The notes: generated by a model not told the origin, from the letters alone. Numbered from the stretch's first letter, positions 16,632 through 23,994 are shown. The stretch: DNA of 64,000 bases from Pantanalinema sp. GBBB05 (GCA_016743235.1 VRZD01000020.1:61720-125719); one strand, 5' to 3'. Numbers and translations: made by a program.

Positions 16632-17396
16632 TTACGAAGCAGATTTGCGCCGCGACTTTTTTGCTTGAGGTTTAACACCGTCCAGAATGGTGTCCATGTC
16701 GGAGGTGTCGCTCAGTTCTTCGATAAACGCCGCCGCCGCTTCCAGCTTGAGCCGCTTGGCGTAGCTGCGAAGGTTCTGCTTGTATTGACTGCCAAACGCC
16801 TCTAAATGGTCAGCGATCGCCGCGATCGCAAGTTGGTTGTCACTCTCTAGTTCTTCATCCACCAATTCACCCTCAATCTCTTCTGGTTGAGGTGGATCTG
16901 CCAGAACCAAACTACTGGACTCTTGGTTCAAAGTGGGCATTTTGAAACTACTATCCGTGAGGCTCAATTCAATACGCCGTCTGGTTTTATAGGCTTCTAA
17001 ATCCACTCGGTCATGGTTCTTAACCAATCTGGGCAAGCCTGTCACCTCATCCATAACGGGAACCTGTCGAGCGCAAGCACGTTGCAGCCGCTTGCATTCC
17101 TCTAAACCAAGCTCTGACACGTTTCTGGTTTTTTCAAAAAACAGTTCCTCGTAGCGATCGCCGTAAATCTCTACTACCGCATCAAACCAAGTTCTGGCGG
17201 TGTGGTTAGATGTGTTTAGTTCCTTGCCCAATGCATTGAAGCTGTAACCAGTGCTGCGTGGTTCAGAACCAGAAGCCGAATCAGAAGGTTTTACTTCCAA
17301 ATTGGAAAGTTCTACTTCTAGGTTGGAAGTGGCTTTAGAAGTAACCGGATTGAACTCTGAAGCGTTAGAAGCCTCTTTAGCTGTGGTTTTCGCCAT
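16632..17396 (-). CDS. Candidate DNA-binding regulator heading the membrane operon
   Basis: A 254-residue, highly charged protein. Residues about 50-75 (FNALGKELNTSNHTARTWFD) look like a helix-turn-helix. The C terminus is strongly basic (KKSRRKSAS). Two 13-bp near-palindromes inside codons 24-34 (translated SNLEVELSNLEV) match two more 34-67 bp upstream of the start, which suggests autoregulation. It is divergent from the gene at 17555. Not assigned to a family. Confidence 0.55.
   Translation of the reverse strand: MAKTTAKEASNASEFNPVTSKATSNLEVELSNLEVKPSDSASGSEPRSTGYSFNALGKELNTSNHTARTWFDAVVEIYGDRYEELFFEKTRNVSELGLEECKRLQRACARQVPVMDEVTGLPRLVKNHDRVDLEAYKTRRRIELSLTDSSFKMPTLNQESSSLVLADPPQPEEIEGELVDEELESDNQLAIAAIADHLEAFGSQYKQNLRSYAKRLKLEAAAAFIEELSDTSDMDTILDGVKPQAKKSRRKSAS
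17295..17328. promoter_or_regulatory. Intragenic copies of the TTCCA-type 13-mer
   Basis: TTCCAAATTGGAA (17295-17307) and TTCTAGGTTGGAA (17316-17328) lie within the 5' coding part of the minus-strand gene starting at 17396. They match the upstream pair, with 21 bp between starts (two helical turns). Confidence 0.55.
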
Positions 17397-17429
17397 ATTT
17401 TTAATCGCTTAAAAGTCTGAGAGCTTGGG

Positions 17430-17463
17430 TTCCAGGTTGGAACTTTCGACTTCCAACCTGGAA
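17430..17463. promoter_or_regulatory. Paired 13-bp operators upstream of the membrane-operon regulator
   Basis: TTCCAGGTTGGAA (17430-17442) and its exact reverse complement TTCCAACCTGGAA (17451-17463) again start 21 bp apart. Each is itself nearly palindromic. They lie 34-67 bp before the start codon at 17396, where a repressor would block a minus-strand promoter. Confidence 0.6.
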
Positions 17464-17478
17464 GTAACGATAACATAC

Positions 17479-17507
17479 CATCCCGTATTTGGCACTAATA
17501 CGGGATG
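17479..17507. promoter_or_regulatory. Perfect 11-bp inverted repeat in a divergent promoter
   Basis: CATCCCGTATT (17479-17489) and AATACGGGATG (17497-17507) are exact reverse complements with a 7-bp spacer. They lie between the genes starting at 17396 (minus) and 17555 (plus). An operator for a dimeric regulator is likely; a hairpin in the plus-strand leader is the alternative. Confidence 0.55.
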
Positions 17508-17554
17508 AATAAGGTACTATTTTGGAATAATTACCGCTTCCGCCTACAACCGAG

Positions 17555-17893
17555 ATGGTAGACCCAGCAGAAAACCAACCAATGCCAGCAGCAAAAGATG
17601 AACGCCCCAGGATTTCCTCGTTAGGCGAGTGGTACGAGGACTTATTAAAAGTGGATGCCATTATTAACGGGCGTTCCGAAGCGCTTCAGGCTAGCTCCCT
17701 GCTCTGCGCCAAACTGCAAGAGCGAGAACCAAAAATTGTCCAGCGGGTTCGATATTTGGCAGCTAAACGGGGAATTACTTTTGAAGAGATGTGGCTACAA
17801 CTACTGAAAGGTAACTATCGGAAGCTAACCGAGTTAGAGCTAAAGGAACTACAGGATCTGCAATCTTTCACTGACGGCAACGATCGCAAGTAA
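17555..17893 (+). CDS. Small hypothetical protein (112 aa)
   Basis: An acidic, helical protein (MVDPAENQPMPAAKDERPRI, LCAKLQEREPKIVQRVRYLA). The stretch RYLAAKRGITFEEMWLQLL could be a DNA-binding helix pair. It is divergent from the membrane operon and followed 22 bp downstream by an intrinsic terminator. No family recognised. Confidence 0.55.
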   Translation: MVDPAENQPMPAAKDERPRISSLGEWYEDLLKVDAIINGRSEALQASSLLCAKLQEREPKIVQRVRYLAAKRGITFEEMWLQLLKGNYRKLTELELKELQDLQSFTDGNDRK

Positions 17894-17915
17894 GTTTTTC
17901 CTGGTAGATGCAGCA

Positions 17916-17939
17916 GGGGGCGCATTGCCCCCTTTTTTT
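17916..17939 (+). terminator. Rho-independent terminator
   Basis: Stem GGGGGC/GCCCCC with a 5-base loop, followed by seven T. It ends the gene at 17555-17893. A 23-bp palindrome starts 6 bp later. The same TAGATGCAGC lead-in occurs before the terminator near 19928. Confidence 0.85.
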
Positions 17940-17944
17940 GTGCC

Positions 17945-17967
17945 AAATCCGCAACGGTTGCGGATTT
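17945..17967. repeat. 23-bp palindrome, copy 4 (after a terminator)
   Basis: Perfect copy, central base G, 6 bp after the T-run of the terminator at 17916-17939. Confidence 0.95.
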
Positions 17968-18086
17968 AGAACCAAACCCATCGCGGCTTAACCTAATATG
18001 CTTATTTGTTCTAATTTCGGAGTAAGTTCTCTAGAATTTCACTTTTTAGGAAATATGCTGATAGCATCATCATCAACACATTAGCG

Positions 18087-18428
18087 ATGACACCTGAGGA
18101 CATCAATCGATTCTTTGAGGCTCGTGCTCCTAAATTCATTCCAGCGGAAGCCGCTGTTGGTTACATCCTGCATGCCCTGCTTCAGAGAGATACTTATGGC
18201 ACTGAGCTAAGCCAGCAACTCACGAAACAGCATCCCCACTTGAACGTTTCTGATGCGGTGCTCTATAAAGCTTTGCAGTTTTTGGAACGAAAACAGTTTA
18301 TTGGTCGGTATAAGAAGGAATTAGAAGGACGGGGACGACCCCGGCAGATGTTTCGACTAGCTCCAGCGGTTCGTACTCAGGCTCAAGAACTCGCTCAGTT
18401 ATGGGAACAGTTTGTGACGTATCAATAG
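18087..18428 (+). CDS. PadR-family transcriptional regulator
   Basis: A 113-residue winged-helix protein: VGYILHALLQRDTYGTELSQ, then SDAVLYKALQFLERKQFIGR and GRPRQMFRLAP form the PadR DNA-binding domain with its wing. The C-terminal dimerisation helix is short (AQELAQLWEQFVTYQ). The ATG at 18087 follows an AT-rich leader. A second PadR gene lies at 42147, so the element carries two. The 250 bp downstream hold no gene that I can support. Confidence 0.85.
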   Translation: MTPEDINRFFEARAPKFIPAEAAVGYILHALLQRDTYGTELSQQLTKQHPHLNVSDAVLYKALQFLERKQFIGRYKKELEGRGRPRQMFRLAPAVRTQAQELAQLWEQFVTYQ

Positions 18429-18684
18429 CCACACTTCAGCGCGATCGCACAGCTCAACAATGGAGCCTCAAAAGTGTCACCGTAACTGATGTAGTGAGCC
18501 CAATTGCTAGTGCTAGCGATCGGAAGATGATTAATGGATACACTCAATCTAGTATGCTTATTTTCTTTGCAAGACGAAATTATGCCCAGAGAAACCCGAC
18601 CACATTACTGCAAATTGAGCTGTCAAACATACTGATTGCTTTAGTTTAGGGTCTACTGAGAATAGGTAAAAGCTACTACGAAAA

Positions 18685-18996
18685 TTAAAGGTTAGCCAAA
18701 TGATCAAAGACAGTCGCTTCTAATTGCTCGCAGAGCTGCATTACAGAGCGTAGCATCAAAGTTGCATGTTCTTTCGCGTGGCTATCCAACGCATCCCGAA
18801 TGATCAAGCTAACCAGCCTGAATGAAGTATCAGCCCATCCATCCAGATTCAGCGTCGCTTGCTGCATGGCAGGATGCAGCCTTGAGCGAGTGACTGCCTG
18901 ATATTTCAAAATCGTTAATACTCGTTCCAGCCTATAGGTTATTTCACCAATCTCTGGCAGAATATCGCTGTCCCCGATCGCTGCATAAATTTGCAC
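18685..18996 (-). CDS. Hypothetical helical protein (103 aa)
   Basis: An all-helical protein (MQIYAAIGDSDILPEIGEIT, TILKYQAVTRSRLHPAMQQA) ending in EQLEATVFDHLANL. No recognised domain. It lies downstream of the degenerate receiver gene on the same strand, separated by 109 bp. Confidence 0.5.
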   Translation of the reverse strand: MQIYAAIGDSDILPEIGEITYRLERVLTILKYQAVTRSRLHPAMQQATLNLDGWADTSFRLVSLIIRDALDSHAKEHATLMLRSVMQLCEQLEATVFDHLANL

Positions 18997-19105
18997 TATT
19001 TGCCCTCTTAATTCACGGTGACATACTCACGTCCGTTGTTACACAGAATACCCAGAGGGTGAGTAAAGTATCGAGTCCGTGAGTCAGCGAAAGGGAGCAG
19101 TGAGA

Positions 19106-19498
19106 TCAAATGAATCGACGCAGCGTAGCATAGAGACTATTAGCTGCGATCGGAGTTCTAATATACGCCTGGAACCCAGCAGCCAACGCAATTTCTCCTT
19201 CCACATCGCTGTAGTCAGCGATCGCAATCATGGGGATTTGGGTTCGATTGAGGCTACGCTCGTATGCCCTGACTTGTTTGAGGAGAATGAACCCATTTTC
19301 CTCACAGAGTTGGAGATTAGTGATAACGATGTCGGGAGCAATAAAAGATAGCCTTTCTCCAGCCGTCTGAAGCGAAGCTACTCGCATAACGATCGCTCCG
19401 GTGCCTTTCAAGCATTGTTTGACTGCTTCTACTGTCGTGATTTGAGTTTCTACCAAGAGAACAACAAGGTTATCAAACCTAGGCAGTGCACCACTCAA
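19106..19498 (-). CDS. Degenerate response-regulator receiver domain
   Basis: A 130-residue stand-alone receiver-like fold. The opening VVLLVET replaces the usual acidic pair, the phosphorylation site in APDIVITNLQL is Asn instead of Asp, and the conserved Lys before Pro is replaced (AYIRTPIAANSL). It therefore probably cannot be phosphorylated and may act by protein contact. No output domain is present. Confidence 0.7.
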   Translation of the reverse strand: MSGALPRFDNLVVLLVETQITTVEAVKQCLKGTGAIVMRVASLQTAGERLSFIAPDIVITNLQLCEENGFILLKQVRAYERSLNRTQIPMIAIADYSDVEGEIALAAGFQAYIRTPIAANSLYATLRRFI

Positions 19499-19927
19499 TT
19501 TTTCTTTCTCCCCTCGAACTCGCTATTTATAGCTTCTTATAAAAAGGAGAAATAGATTAACTTTAGTGTCGAATTGTCAGAGAATTATGACATTTGACTA
19601 CTGAATCTATTGTTGAAAAGGAGAATAGCAAAAGTCGTAAAACGGTTAGCTCTTAATTAGAGGGCTGTGAGCAAGCCGCAACAAAAAACCGACCGACATA
19701 GGGACGTCGATCGGGTGGATAATTTTTAGTTTTTATTTGCCTGCTTACTAAAAAACATTTATCGTTCTGCTTAGTGAGCGACGTTTTTCAGATTGCACCT
19801 CTATTTTAGGTAGAGCATTTCCTACCTCTATCCCTCTTCAGATATAGGGATATACATTAAATCCGTATGAGCGGGCTTGTGTTAGCAACGATCGTAGGCA
19901 AGCTATTTCTTGATAGATGCAGCTTGT

Positions 19928-19947
19928 GGGGACGCGCCCCCTTTTTT
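19928..19947 (+). terminator. Probable rho-independent terminator
   Basis: GGGG(ACGCG)CCCC followed by a T-run. It has the same TAGATGCAGC lead-in and the same downstream palindrome as the terminator at 17916, which suggests a duplicated terminator-palindrome block. Confidence 0.55.
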
Positions 19948-19951
19948 GTCC

Positions 19952-19974
19952 AAATCCGCAACCGTTGCGGATTT
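19952..19974. repeat. 23-bp palindrome, copy 5 (after a terminator)
   Basis: Perfect copy, central base C, starting 5 bp after the terminator T-run. Confidence 0.95.
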
Positions 19975-20058
19975 GATTGTCATGATTCCCTGATATTTAA
20001 ACACTGACCCGATCTCGCGGGGTGGGAACTCTGGTTAATAGAGTTTTGAGGTTGCCCC

Positions 20059-20487
20059 GTGAATTTTTTAGAGTTCGTTTTTGATAAGGCTGCACAATGT
20101 GGCTGGCAAGTTTCAGAGGTTCTCACCGACTCAATGGTTAAATTGACCTTTGAGACTTCTATGGGGGATGAGTACGTTTATATCCGTCCCTACGGCAAGA
20201 ACACGGACGGGAACACGGTGATAGAATTTACCTCCCTCGGAATTCCTGTCCCGGATGATCCGATCGATGCGGGGTCAATCGGGCTCTATCTGTTGCAGAG
20301 AAATGGAGAGATGTTGCTCGGCAATTGGGGGATTGAGATATTAAACGAGCAACGGCACTTCACTGTCTTCGCCAAGCTGATTGCAAACACGATGGACATT
20401 GACGAATTTAAGGGAGCCGTTACCGCGATCGTGGGTGAGCGCATTCGTGTAGCAAAGTCTGCCCAGAAGAATGCGATCGACTTTTAG
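20059..20487 (+). CDS. Hypothetical protein (142 aa), YbjN/chaperone-like fold possible
   Basis: It starts with GTG; reads NFLEFVFDKAAQCGWQVSEV and continues in alternating strands (MGDEYVYIRPYG, LLGNWGIEIL), ending in helices. The pattern is reminiscent of YbjN or type III secretion chaperone folds, but this is a weak resemblance. It is followed 75 bp later by the DUF2511 gene. Confidence 0.5.
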   Translation: MNFLEFVFDKAAQCGWQVSEVLTDSMVKLTFETSMGDEYVYIRPYGKNTDGNTVIEFTSLGIPVPDDPIDAGSIGLYLLQRNGEMLLGNWGIEILNEQRHFTVFAKLIANTMDIDEFKGAVTAIVGERIRVAKSAQKNAIDF

Positions 20488-20562
20488 CTACCTTACTGAT
20501 CGCGGGTATTCACCCCATAAGCTTGCAGGAAATCTTTATAGAGAGTTTTGAGAGGTTGTCCT

Positions 20563-20940
20563 ATGACTGAAGAAAATAAGCAGCCGGAGAAGGTAGATCC
20601 ACAGCAGACAGCACTAGGCTGCATCATCCTTATGCTGCTGGTTGGTTCACCGTTTGTTGCCTGTTCAATGTTTTCTTCTCAAAAGGGTTCTGACAGCCCT
20701 AGAGCTATCCTAATCTCCAGAGCACAAATGGGCGATGCCTACCCGTTCACGGTTGACGGGGAACTGCGGTGTGCTGGTGGCAGCGTTCTGTTTGTTGCGA
20801 ACGGTGCAACGTATGGGGTAAATGGCACCGCGCAGAACCAGGGCCACCCACCCGTTGATCCAATTTGGCGAGATGATCCGAACGGTGGCAAGGTCAACAT
20901 TAGCAGTGTGCTTCAGCAAGGTCTGGATTTGTGCCAGTAG
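20563..20940 (+). CDS. DUF2511 (YebY-like) membrane-anchored protein
   Basis: A 125-residue protein with one membrane or lipoprotein-like span (ALGCIILMLLVGSPFVACSM) and a C-terminal domain with YPFTVDGELRCAGGSVLFVA, ATYGVNGTAQNQGHPPVDPI and LDLC. These match the DUF2511/YebY pattern (TVD..LRC, Y.lNGTA). Two Cys (in LRC and DLC) could form a disulfide outside the membrane. Start chosen at the ATG preceded by AGAGGTTG. A perfect terminator follows. Confidence 0.7.
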   Translation: MTEENKQPEKVDPQQTALGCIILMLLVGSPFVACSMFSSQKGSDSPRAILISRAQMGDAYPFTVDGELRCAGGSVLFVANGATYGVNGTAQNQGHPPVDPIWRDDPNGGKVNISSVLQQGLDLCQ

Positions 20941-20960
20941 CAAGCCAGATTTTCAGTAGT

Positions 20961-20990
20961 AATGGGGCAGCGATCGCTGCCCCATTTTTT
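20961..20990 (+). terminator. Rho-independent terminator with a HIP1 octamer in its stem
   Basis: A perfect palindrome, AATGGGGCAGCG paired with CGCTGCCCCATT around AT, followed by a T-run. The centre is the cyanobacterial HIP1 octamer GCGATCGC. It lies 20 bp after the DUF2511 stop and could work in both directions for the convergent XRE gene. Confidence 0.85.
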
Positions 20991-20995
20991 GGTTT

Positions 20996-21018
20996 AAATC
21001 CGCAACCGTTGCGGATTT
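20996..21018. repeat. 23-bp palindrome, copy 6 (after a terminator, between convergent genes)
   Basis: Perfect copy, central base C, 6 bp after the terminator T-run and 16 bp before the stop of the XRE gene on the minus strand. Confidence 0.95.
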
Positions 21019-21034
21019 GGATAGTCACGATTCC

Positions 21035-21268
21035 TCAACGATCGGTTGCACCCTGATCGCCCCCTTCGGGATACCACTCAACAATGTCGTTTGGGGTCAC
21101 TTTGTAGACAGAGATAATGCGATCGAATACCTCGCTAGAAGGAAACTGTGAGGGATTGTTTTTTAGTAGATAGACAGTATTTTTGGTAATTCCAGTCTGT
21201 TCGGCGAAGCGATAGGCACTCACGCCGAGCGTTTGAATAAGCTCATTGATCCGGTTTCGCATAGGCAT
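21035..21268 (-). CDS. XRE-family repressor-like protein (77 aa)
   Basis: A single HTH domain: RINELIQTLGVSAYRFAEQT, then GITKNTVYLLKNN and a short acidic tail (IVEWYPEGGDQ). Start choice is uncertain among ATG at 21268, ATG at 21262 and a TTG at 21274; I use 21268. The upstream region holds three palindromic operators overlapping divergent promoters, so this is a good candidate for a lysogeny-type switch repressor. Confidence 0.8.
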   Translation of the reverse strand: MPMRNRINELIQTLGVSAYRFAEQTGITKNTVYLLKNNPSQFPSSEVFDRIISVYKVTPNDIVEWYPEGGDQGATDR

Positions 21269-21349
21269 AACCAAAATGGTACAACACTATTGTATACCAA
21301 ATTAATTTGGTCTAAATTGATTGACTATAACAAATTGATTTGGTATATT
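21268..21349. promoter_or_regulatory. Divergent promoters with palindromic operators (switch region)
   Basis: The 16-bp perfect palindrome ACCAAATTAATTTGGT (21296-21311) is followed by a near copy, AACAAATTGATTTGGT (21329-21344), and preceded by a shorter one, ACCAAAATGGT. A plus promoter TTGACT (21321-21326), 17-bp spacer, TATATT (21344-21349) overlaps the second operator. A minus promoter has -10 TACAAT (21289-21294 on the complement) with the first operator in its spacer. This layout resembles phage immunity regions. Confidence 0.75.
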
Positions 21350-21429
21350 TAGAACATAGAGAGAGCGGTTCCCACCGACCAAAGTTGAAACCGCCCCTCA
21401 AGAAGTCAACAACCACAAAGGATTGAGAC

Positions 21430-21690
21430 ATGACCATCTTACTTGAAAAGCAACTACCTGCCGGACTGCCTGAAGTAATCCCCACCTACATCTCTGACTC
21501 TCGGATTTCTCAGAATGTCCCTTATTACCATGTGACTGCCCTCATTTTTTCTGCTAAAACCCTGCTGACTGATGCGGTTGACGCAATGGTATCGGTTGCC
21601 TCTGATAGATGCGTTGCTCGGGTGGTGCGTGAAGAACTGGGTGAAGAGTGGGAAGTTCTGACCTGGAACGCCACTACTGGTCCTTTCTAG
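21430..21690 (+). CDS. First gene of a small early operon (86 aa, unknown)
   Basis: MTILLEKQLPAGLPEVIPTY opens an 86-residue protein of unknown family. It lies about 75 bp after the predicted transcription start of the switch promoter and should be controlled by the XRE protein. Confidence 0.55.
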   Translation: MTILLEKQLPAGLPEVIPTYISDSRISQNVPYYHVTALIFSAKTLLTDAVDAMVSVASDRCVARVVREELGEEWEVLTWNATTGPF

Positions 21691-21781
21691 ATTTCCTCCT
21701 GGGCAGGCTTAACCCCTGCCCTCCCTCTGCCAGTCTGTGTTCCCTGTAATTCAATCACCAACAACAATAGGAAACATCATC

Positions 21782-22042
21782 ATGACTCCAGACCTGTCCA
21801 AAAGAATCGTAATCAGAAAGCCTCGTTCGCCCCACGGATTAACCATTGTCACAAGTACAAAATTCACCCAGTTTAGTGACCTTGAGAGGGAGATTGATGC
21901 CCTTGGTCTGACTTTTACAGAATGGAATAACGGTGAGATGACTGTTGACTCTATTGGAATCTGCGAGCGTGCGGAACTCGCCAAAATCCTGTCAGATGCC
22001 TGCGCCAAATATGGCGATGTCTTGATGCTATTCAGCGCTTAA
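21782..22042 (+). CDS. Small hypothetical protein (86 aa)
   Basis: MTPDLSKRIVIRKPRSPHGL onward; mixed alpha/beta, Glu- and Asp-rich middle. No motif recognised. It is in the early plus-strand gene run. Confidence 0.5.
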   Translation: MTPDLSKRIVIRKPRSPHGLTIVTSTKFTQFSDLEREIDALGLTFTEWNNGEMTVDSIGICERAELAKILSDACAKYGDVLMLFSA

Positions 22043-22081
22043 TCCTGTTCAAATTCAAAACCGATCGCTTCAGAGGTTTCT

Positions 22082-22372
22082 ATGAACGTGCTAAATACTA
22101 TTCGCCGCATAATTCAAATCCGCACCCACATTATTTCATGCCAACCCAAAAGCCACAAAATAGATGCTGAGTGGAAGCCACCAACAATCTACGAATTAGA
22201 CATTTGCCCTGACTCCAGTAACCAACAATATCAGGTTGCTTATGATGGGCAACTTATTACTGAACCACTCGACTTTCAAACAGCTACGCGGATAGCCACA
22301 GAGGAAAATATCGACGCTTTCAACTCTGGACATATCCCGATCGCGGAAGTAGTAATCGCCCCTAAACAATAA
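22082..22372 (+). CDS. Small hypothetical protein (96 aa)
   Basis: MNVLNTIRRIIQIRTHIISC begins a 96-residue protein with a basic N-terminal helix. No family seen. It ends 2 bp before the next gene. Confidence 0.5.
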   Translation: MNVLNTIRRIIQIRTHIISCQPKSHKIDAEWKPPTIYELDICPDSSNQQYQVAYDGQLITEPLDFQTATRIATEENIDAFNSGHIPIAEVVIAPKQ

Positions 22373-22374
22373 CC

Positions 22375-22599
22375 ATGAAAGAAGAACTACAAAAGCTAGT
22401 CAATCAGTATGATGATCCGGAAGAACTGCTGCTGGACATCGCTGAAATTCTGAAGCAACGGGCAAAGTTTGGTGAGCAACGATGGCGACAGCAACAGGAG
22501 CCGGATAGCCTACTCAAAACGTTTATCGACAACGATCGTAAGTGGGCAGCCGCAATTGAAACAATGGTGGATGAGGGCGGTTTTTTAATTGAAGATTGA
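22375..22599 (+). CDS. Small acidic helical protein (74 aa)
   Basis: MKEELQKLVNQYDDPEELLL onward; all helical and acidic, ending GGFLIED. The style is common among phage early proteins. Start 2 bp after the upstream stop. Confidence 0.5.
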   Translation: MKEELQKLVNQYDDPEELLLDIAEILKQRAKFGEQRWRQQQEPDSLLKTFIDNDRKWAAAIETMVDEGGFLIED

Positions 22600-22604
22600 G
22601 GTGA

Positions 22605-23033
22605 ATGATGATAGTTCTCTTTTTTGAAAAAGTGAAACCCCATTGCTGCGAAACGGCGCAACTTGCTGATGCGGTAACGCTGGACATAAAACAGCGATAT
22701 GGTGAAACCTGCGGACACAAGATATCCGTAGACAGTCAAGTTATTGATTACGGTGGCTGTCTTGTGATTGGTACAAAGCCAGTCGAAATTCCTGGCACTC
22801 AGTTCAGCTTTTTCGCACAACATTACTCCTTGTTACGTGATTCAATGAGCCACGCCATTTCTCAGGGCGATCGCGGACTGTATTTCAAGGTTTACGCACA
22901 ACGATGCCACTGCATAACCAAGGAAACTTTTGAGAAAACCAAAGAGTGGTTGATAGTCAATGAGCAAACGCTGCTGGCGGAAGCAGCGACCCAAAGTGAA
23001 GACTTGTTGGAACGGATCAGTAGATTGAAGTAG
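22605..23033 (+). CDS. Hypothetical protein (142 aa)
   Basis: GAGGTGA directly precedes the start. The protein has six Cys spread over its length (e.g. KPHCCETA, YAQRCHCITK) without a clear metal motif. No family recognised. It is part of the early run. Confidence 0.5.
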   Translation: MMIVLFFEKVKPHCCETAQLADAVTLDIKQRYGETCGHKISVDSQVIDYGGCLVIGTKPVEIPGTQFSFFAQHYSLLRDSMSHAISQGDRGLYFKVYAQRCHCITKETFEKTKEWLIVNEQTLLAEAATQSEDLLERISRLK

Positions 23034-23040
23034 GTAAATC

Positions 23041-23232
23041 ATGAAGAGCAACCTGACCAACCCGATCGCGCGATTAGACTTAATTGCAGAGATAGCTATA
23101 GCGATCGCGCAAACTCAAGGCTTCAACTATCAGGGAGTTAACATCTTGGAATCTGCCAAAGTCAGCCCCAGGTGCGCGATGTTCGTCAGGATGGCGGAAG
23201 CAGCACTAAATGTTGTTGAAAAACACCTCTAA
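23041..23232 (+). CDS. Small helical protein (63 aa)
   Basis: MKSNLTNPIARLDLIAEIAI onward, helical. A palindrome copy begins 2 bp after its stop. No family recognised. Confidence 0.5.
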   Translation: MKSNLTNPIARLDLIAEIAIAIAQTQGFNYQGVNILESAKVSPRCAMFVRMAEAALNVVEKHL

Positions 23233-23234
23233 CC

Positions 23235-23257
23235 AAATCCGCAACCGTTGCGGATTT
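23235..23257. repeat. 23-bp palindrome, copy 7 (just after a stop codon)
   Basis: Perfect copy, central base C, between two plus-strand genes: 2 bp after a stop and 19 bp before the start of the NUMOD-like gene. Confidence 0.95.
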
Positions 23258-23276
23258 GCCAATCTGTTCACTAGCT

Positions 23277-23972
23277 ATGAAAAAGCATCAGAAAGAATTT
23301 CCTGGGCAGTTCTCTCTGTTCAATTCGGGTTATTGCGGTCGGTACTATAAAGGGCAACAGTTTTCACTTGAGCATCGCCGCAAAATCGCGATCGCATGTT
23401 CTAAGCCATACAAGTTCCGTAGCCCAGACGGAACCATTTTTGAAGGGGTTAACATCCAAGAATTTGCCCTTAGTCAGAATCTCAGCCCTGCAATGATGTA
23501 TCTGGTCGCTAGGGGGAATTGCTACAACCATCGCGGGTGGTCACTGCCAGACAGGAAACCAGATCCTAGACTTAAGCCGTTTCGATTGTTATCACCAGGC
23601 AACGAAATTGTTGAAGGTCACGGAGTACGAACATTCGCGATCGCGCTTGGCATTTCCCCAGGGCATCTCAACAATGTTGTTAATGGTCGTCGTCCCCAAT
23701 GCAACGGTTGGAGACTGGCAACGCCAGAGAACCTAAGCGCTCTTAGAGAATTAACTCCACTGCAAACAATAGAGGCTGAAACGCCACCTATTAGTGAACG
23801 GTTCCCGATCGGCAAAATTAATCAAATCAGGGTGTTGAGGGCAGAGGGATACTCTTATTCGCAGATTTGCCGAATAGCAAATGTTTGTCACAGCAGCGCT
23901 ATTAAATACGGCAAAAACATCGTCAAAGGACAGCTAGAAGGTCAAAACAATGACTCAGGCTGCTTGAATTAA
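23277..23972 (+). CDS. NUMOD-like DNA-binding protein without a nuclease domain
   Basis: About 231 residues. Two copies of a module of roughly 45 residues (KFRSPDGTIFEGVNIQEFAL ... NHRGWSLP, and RLLSPGNEIVEGHGVRTFAI ... CNGWRLA) match the NUMOD-type modules found beside HNH or GIY-YIG homing endonucleases. A third helical part (IRVLRAEGYSYSQICRIANV) looks like a helix-turn-helix. I see neither HNH nor GIY-YIG residues. It may be a DNA-recognition module that has lost or never had a nuclease. Start is the ATG at 23277; an upstream TTG would fall inside the palindrome. Confidence 0.6.
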   Translation: MKKHQKEFPGQFSLFNSGYCGRYYKGQQFSLEHRRKIAIACSKPYKFRSPDGTIFEGVNIQEFALSQNLSPAMMYLVARGNCYNHRGWSLPDRKPDPRLKPFRLLSPGNEIVEGHGVRTFAIALGISPGHLNNVVNGRRPQCNGWRLATPENLSALRELTPLQTIEAETPPISERFPIGKINQIRVLRAEGYSYSQICRIANVCHSSAIKYGKNIVKGQLEGQNNDSGCLN

Positions 23973-23994
23973 ATCACTCACATGGAGAATCATC

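Larger units (their letters stand above)
19499..20058. other. Intergenic region with hairpins
   Basis: No gene is supported here. It contains a GC-rich hairpin followed by T-rich DNA (ACCGACCGACAT near 19689 with GTCGATCGG near 19707), a second one ending in five T (TCGTTC near 19761 with GAGCGA), and a terminator-like GGGG/CCCC hairpin plus six T at 19928-19947. A palindrome copy follows. The terminators imply a transcript crossing this region. Confidence 0.4.
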
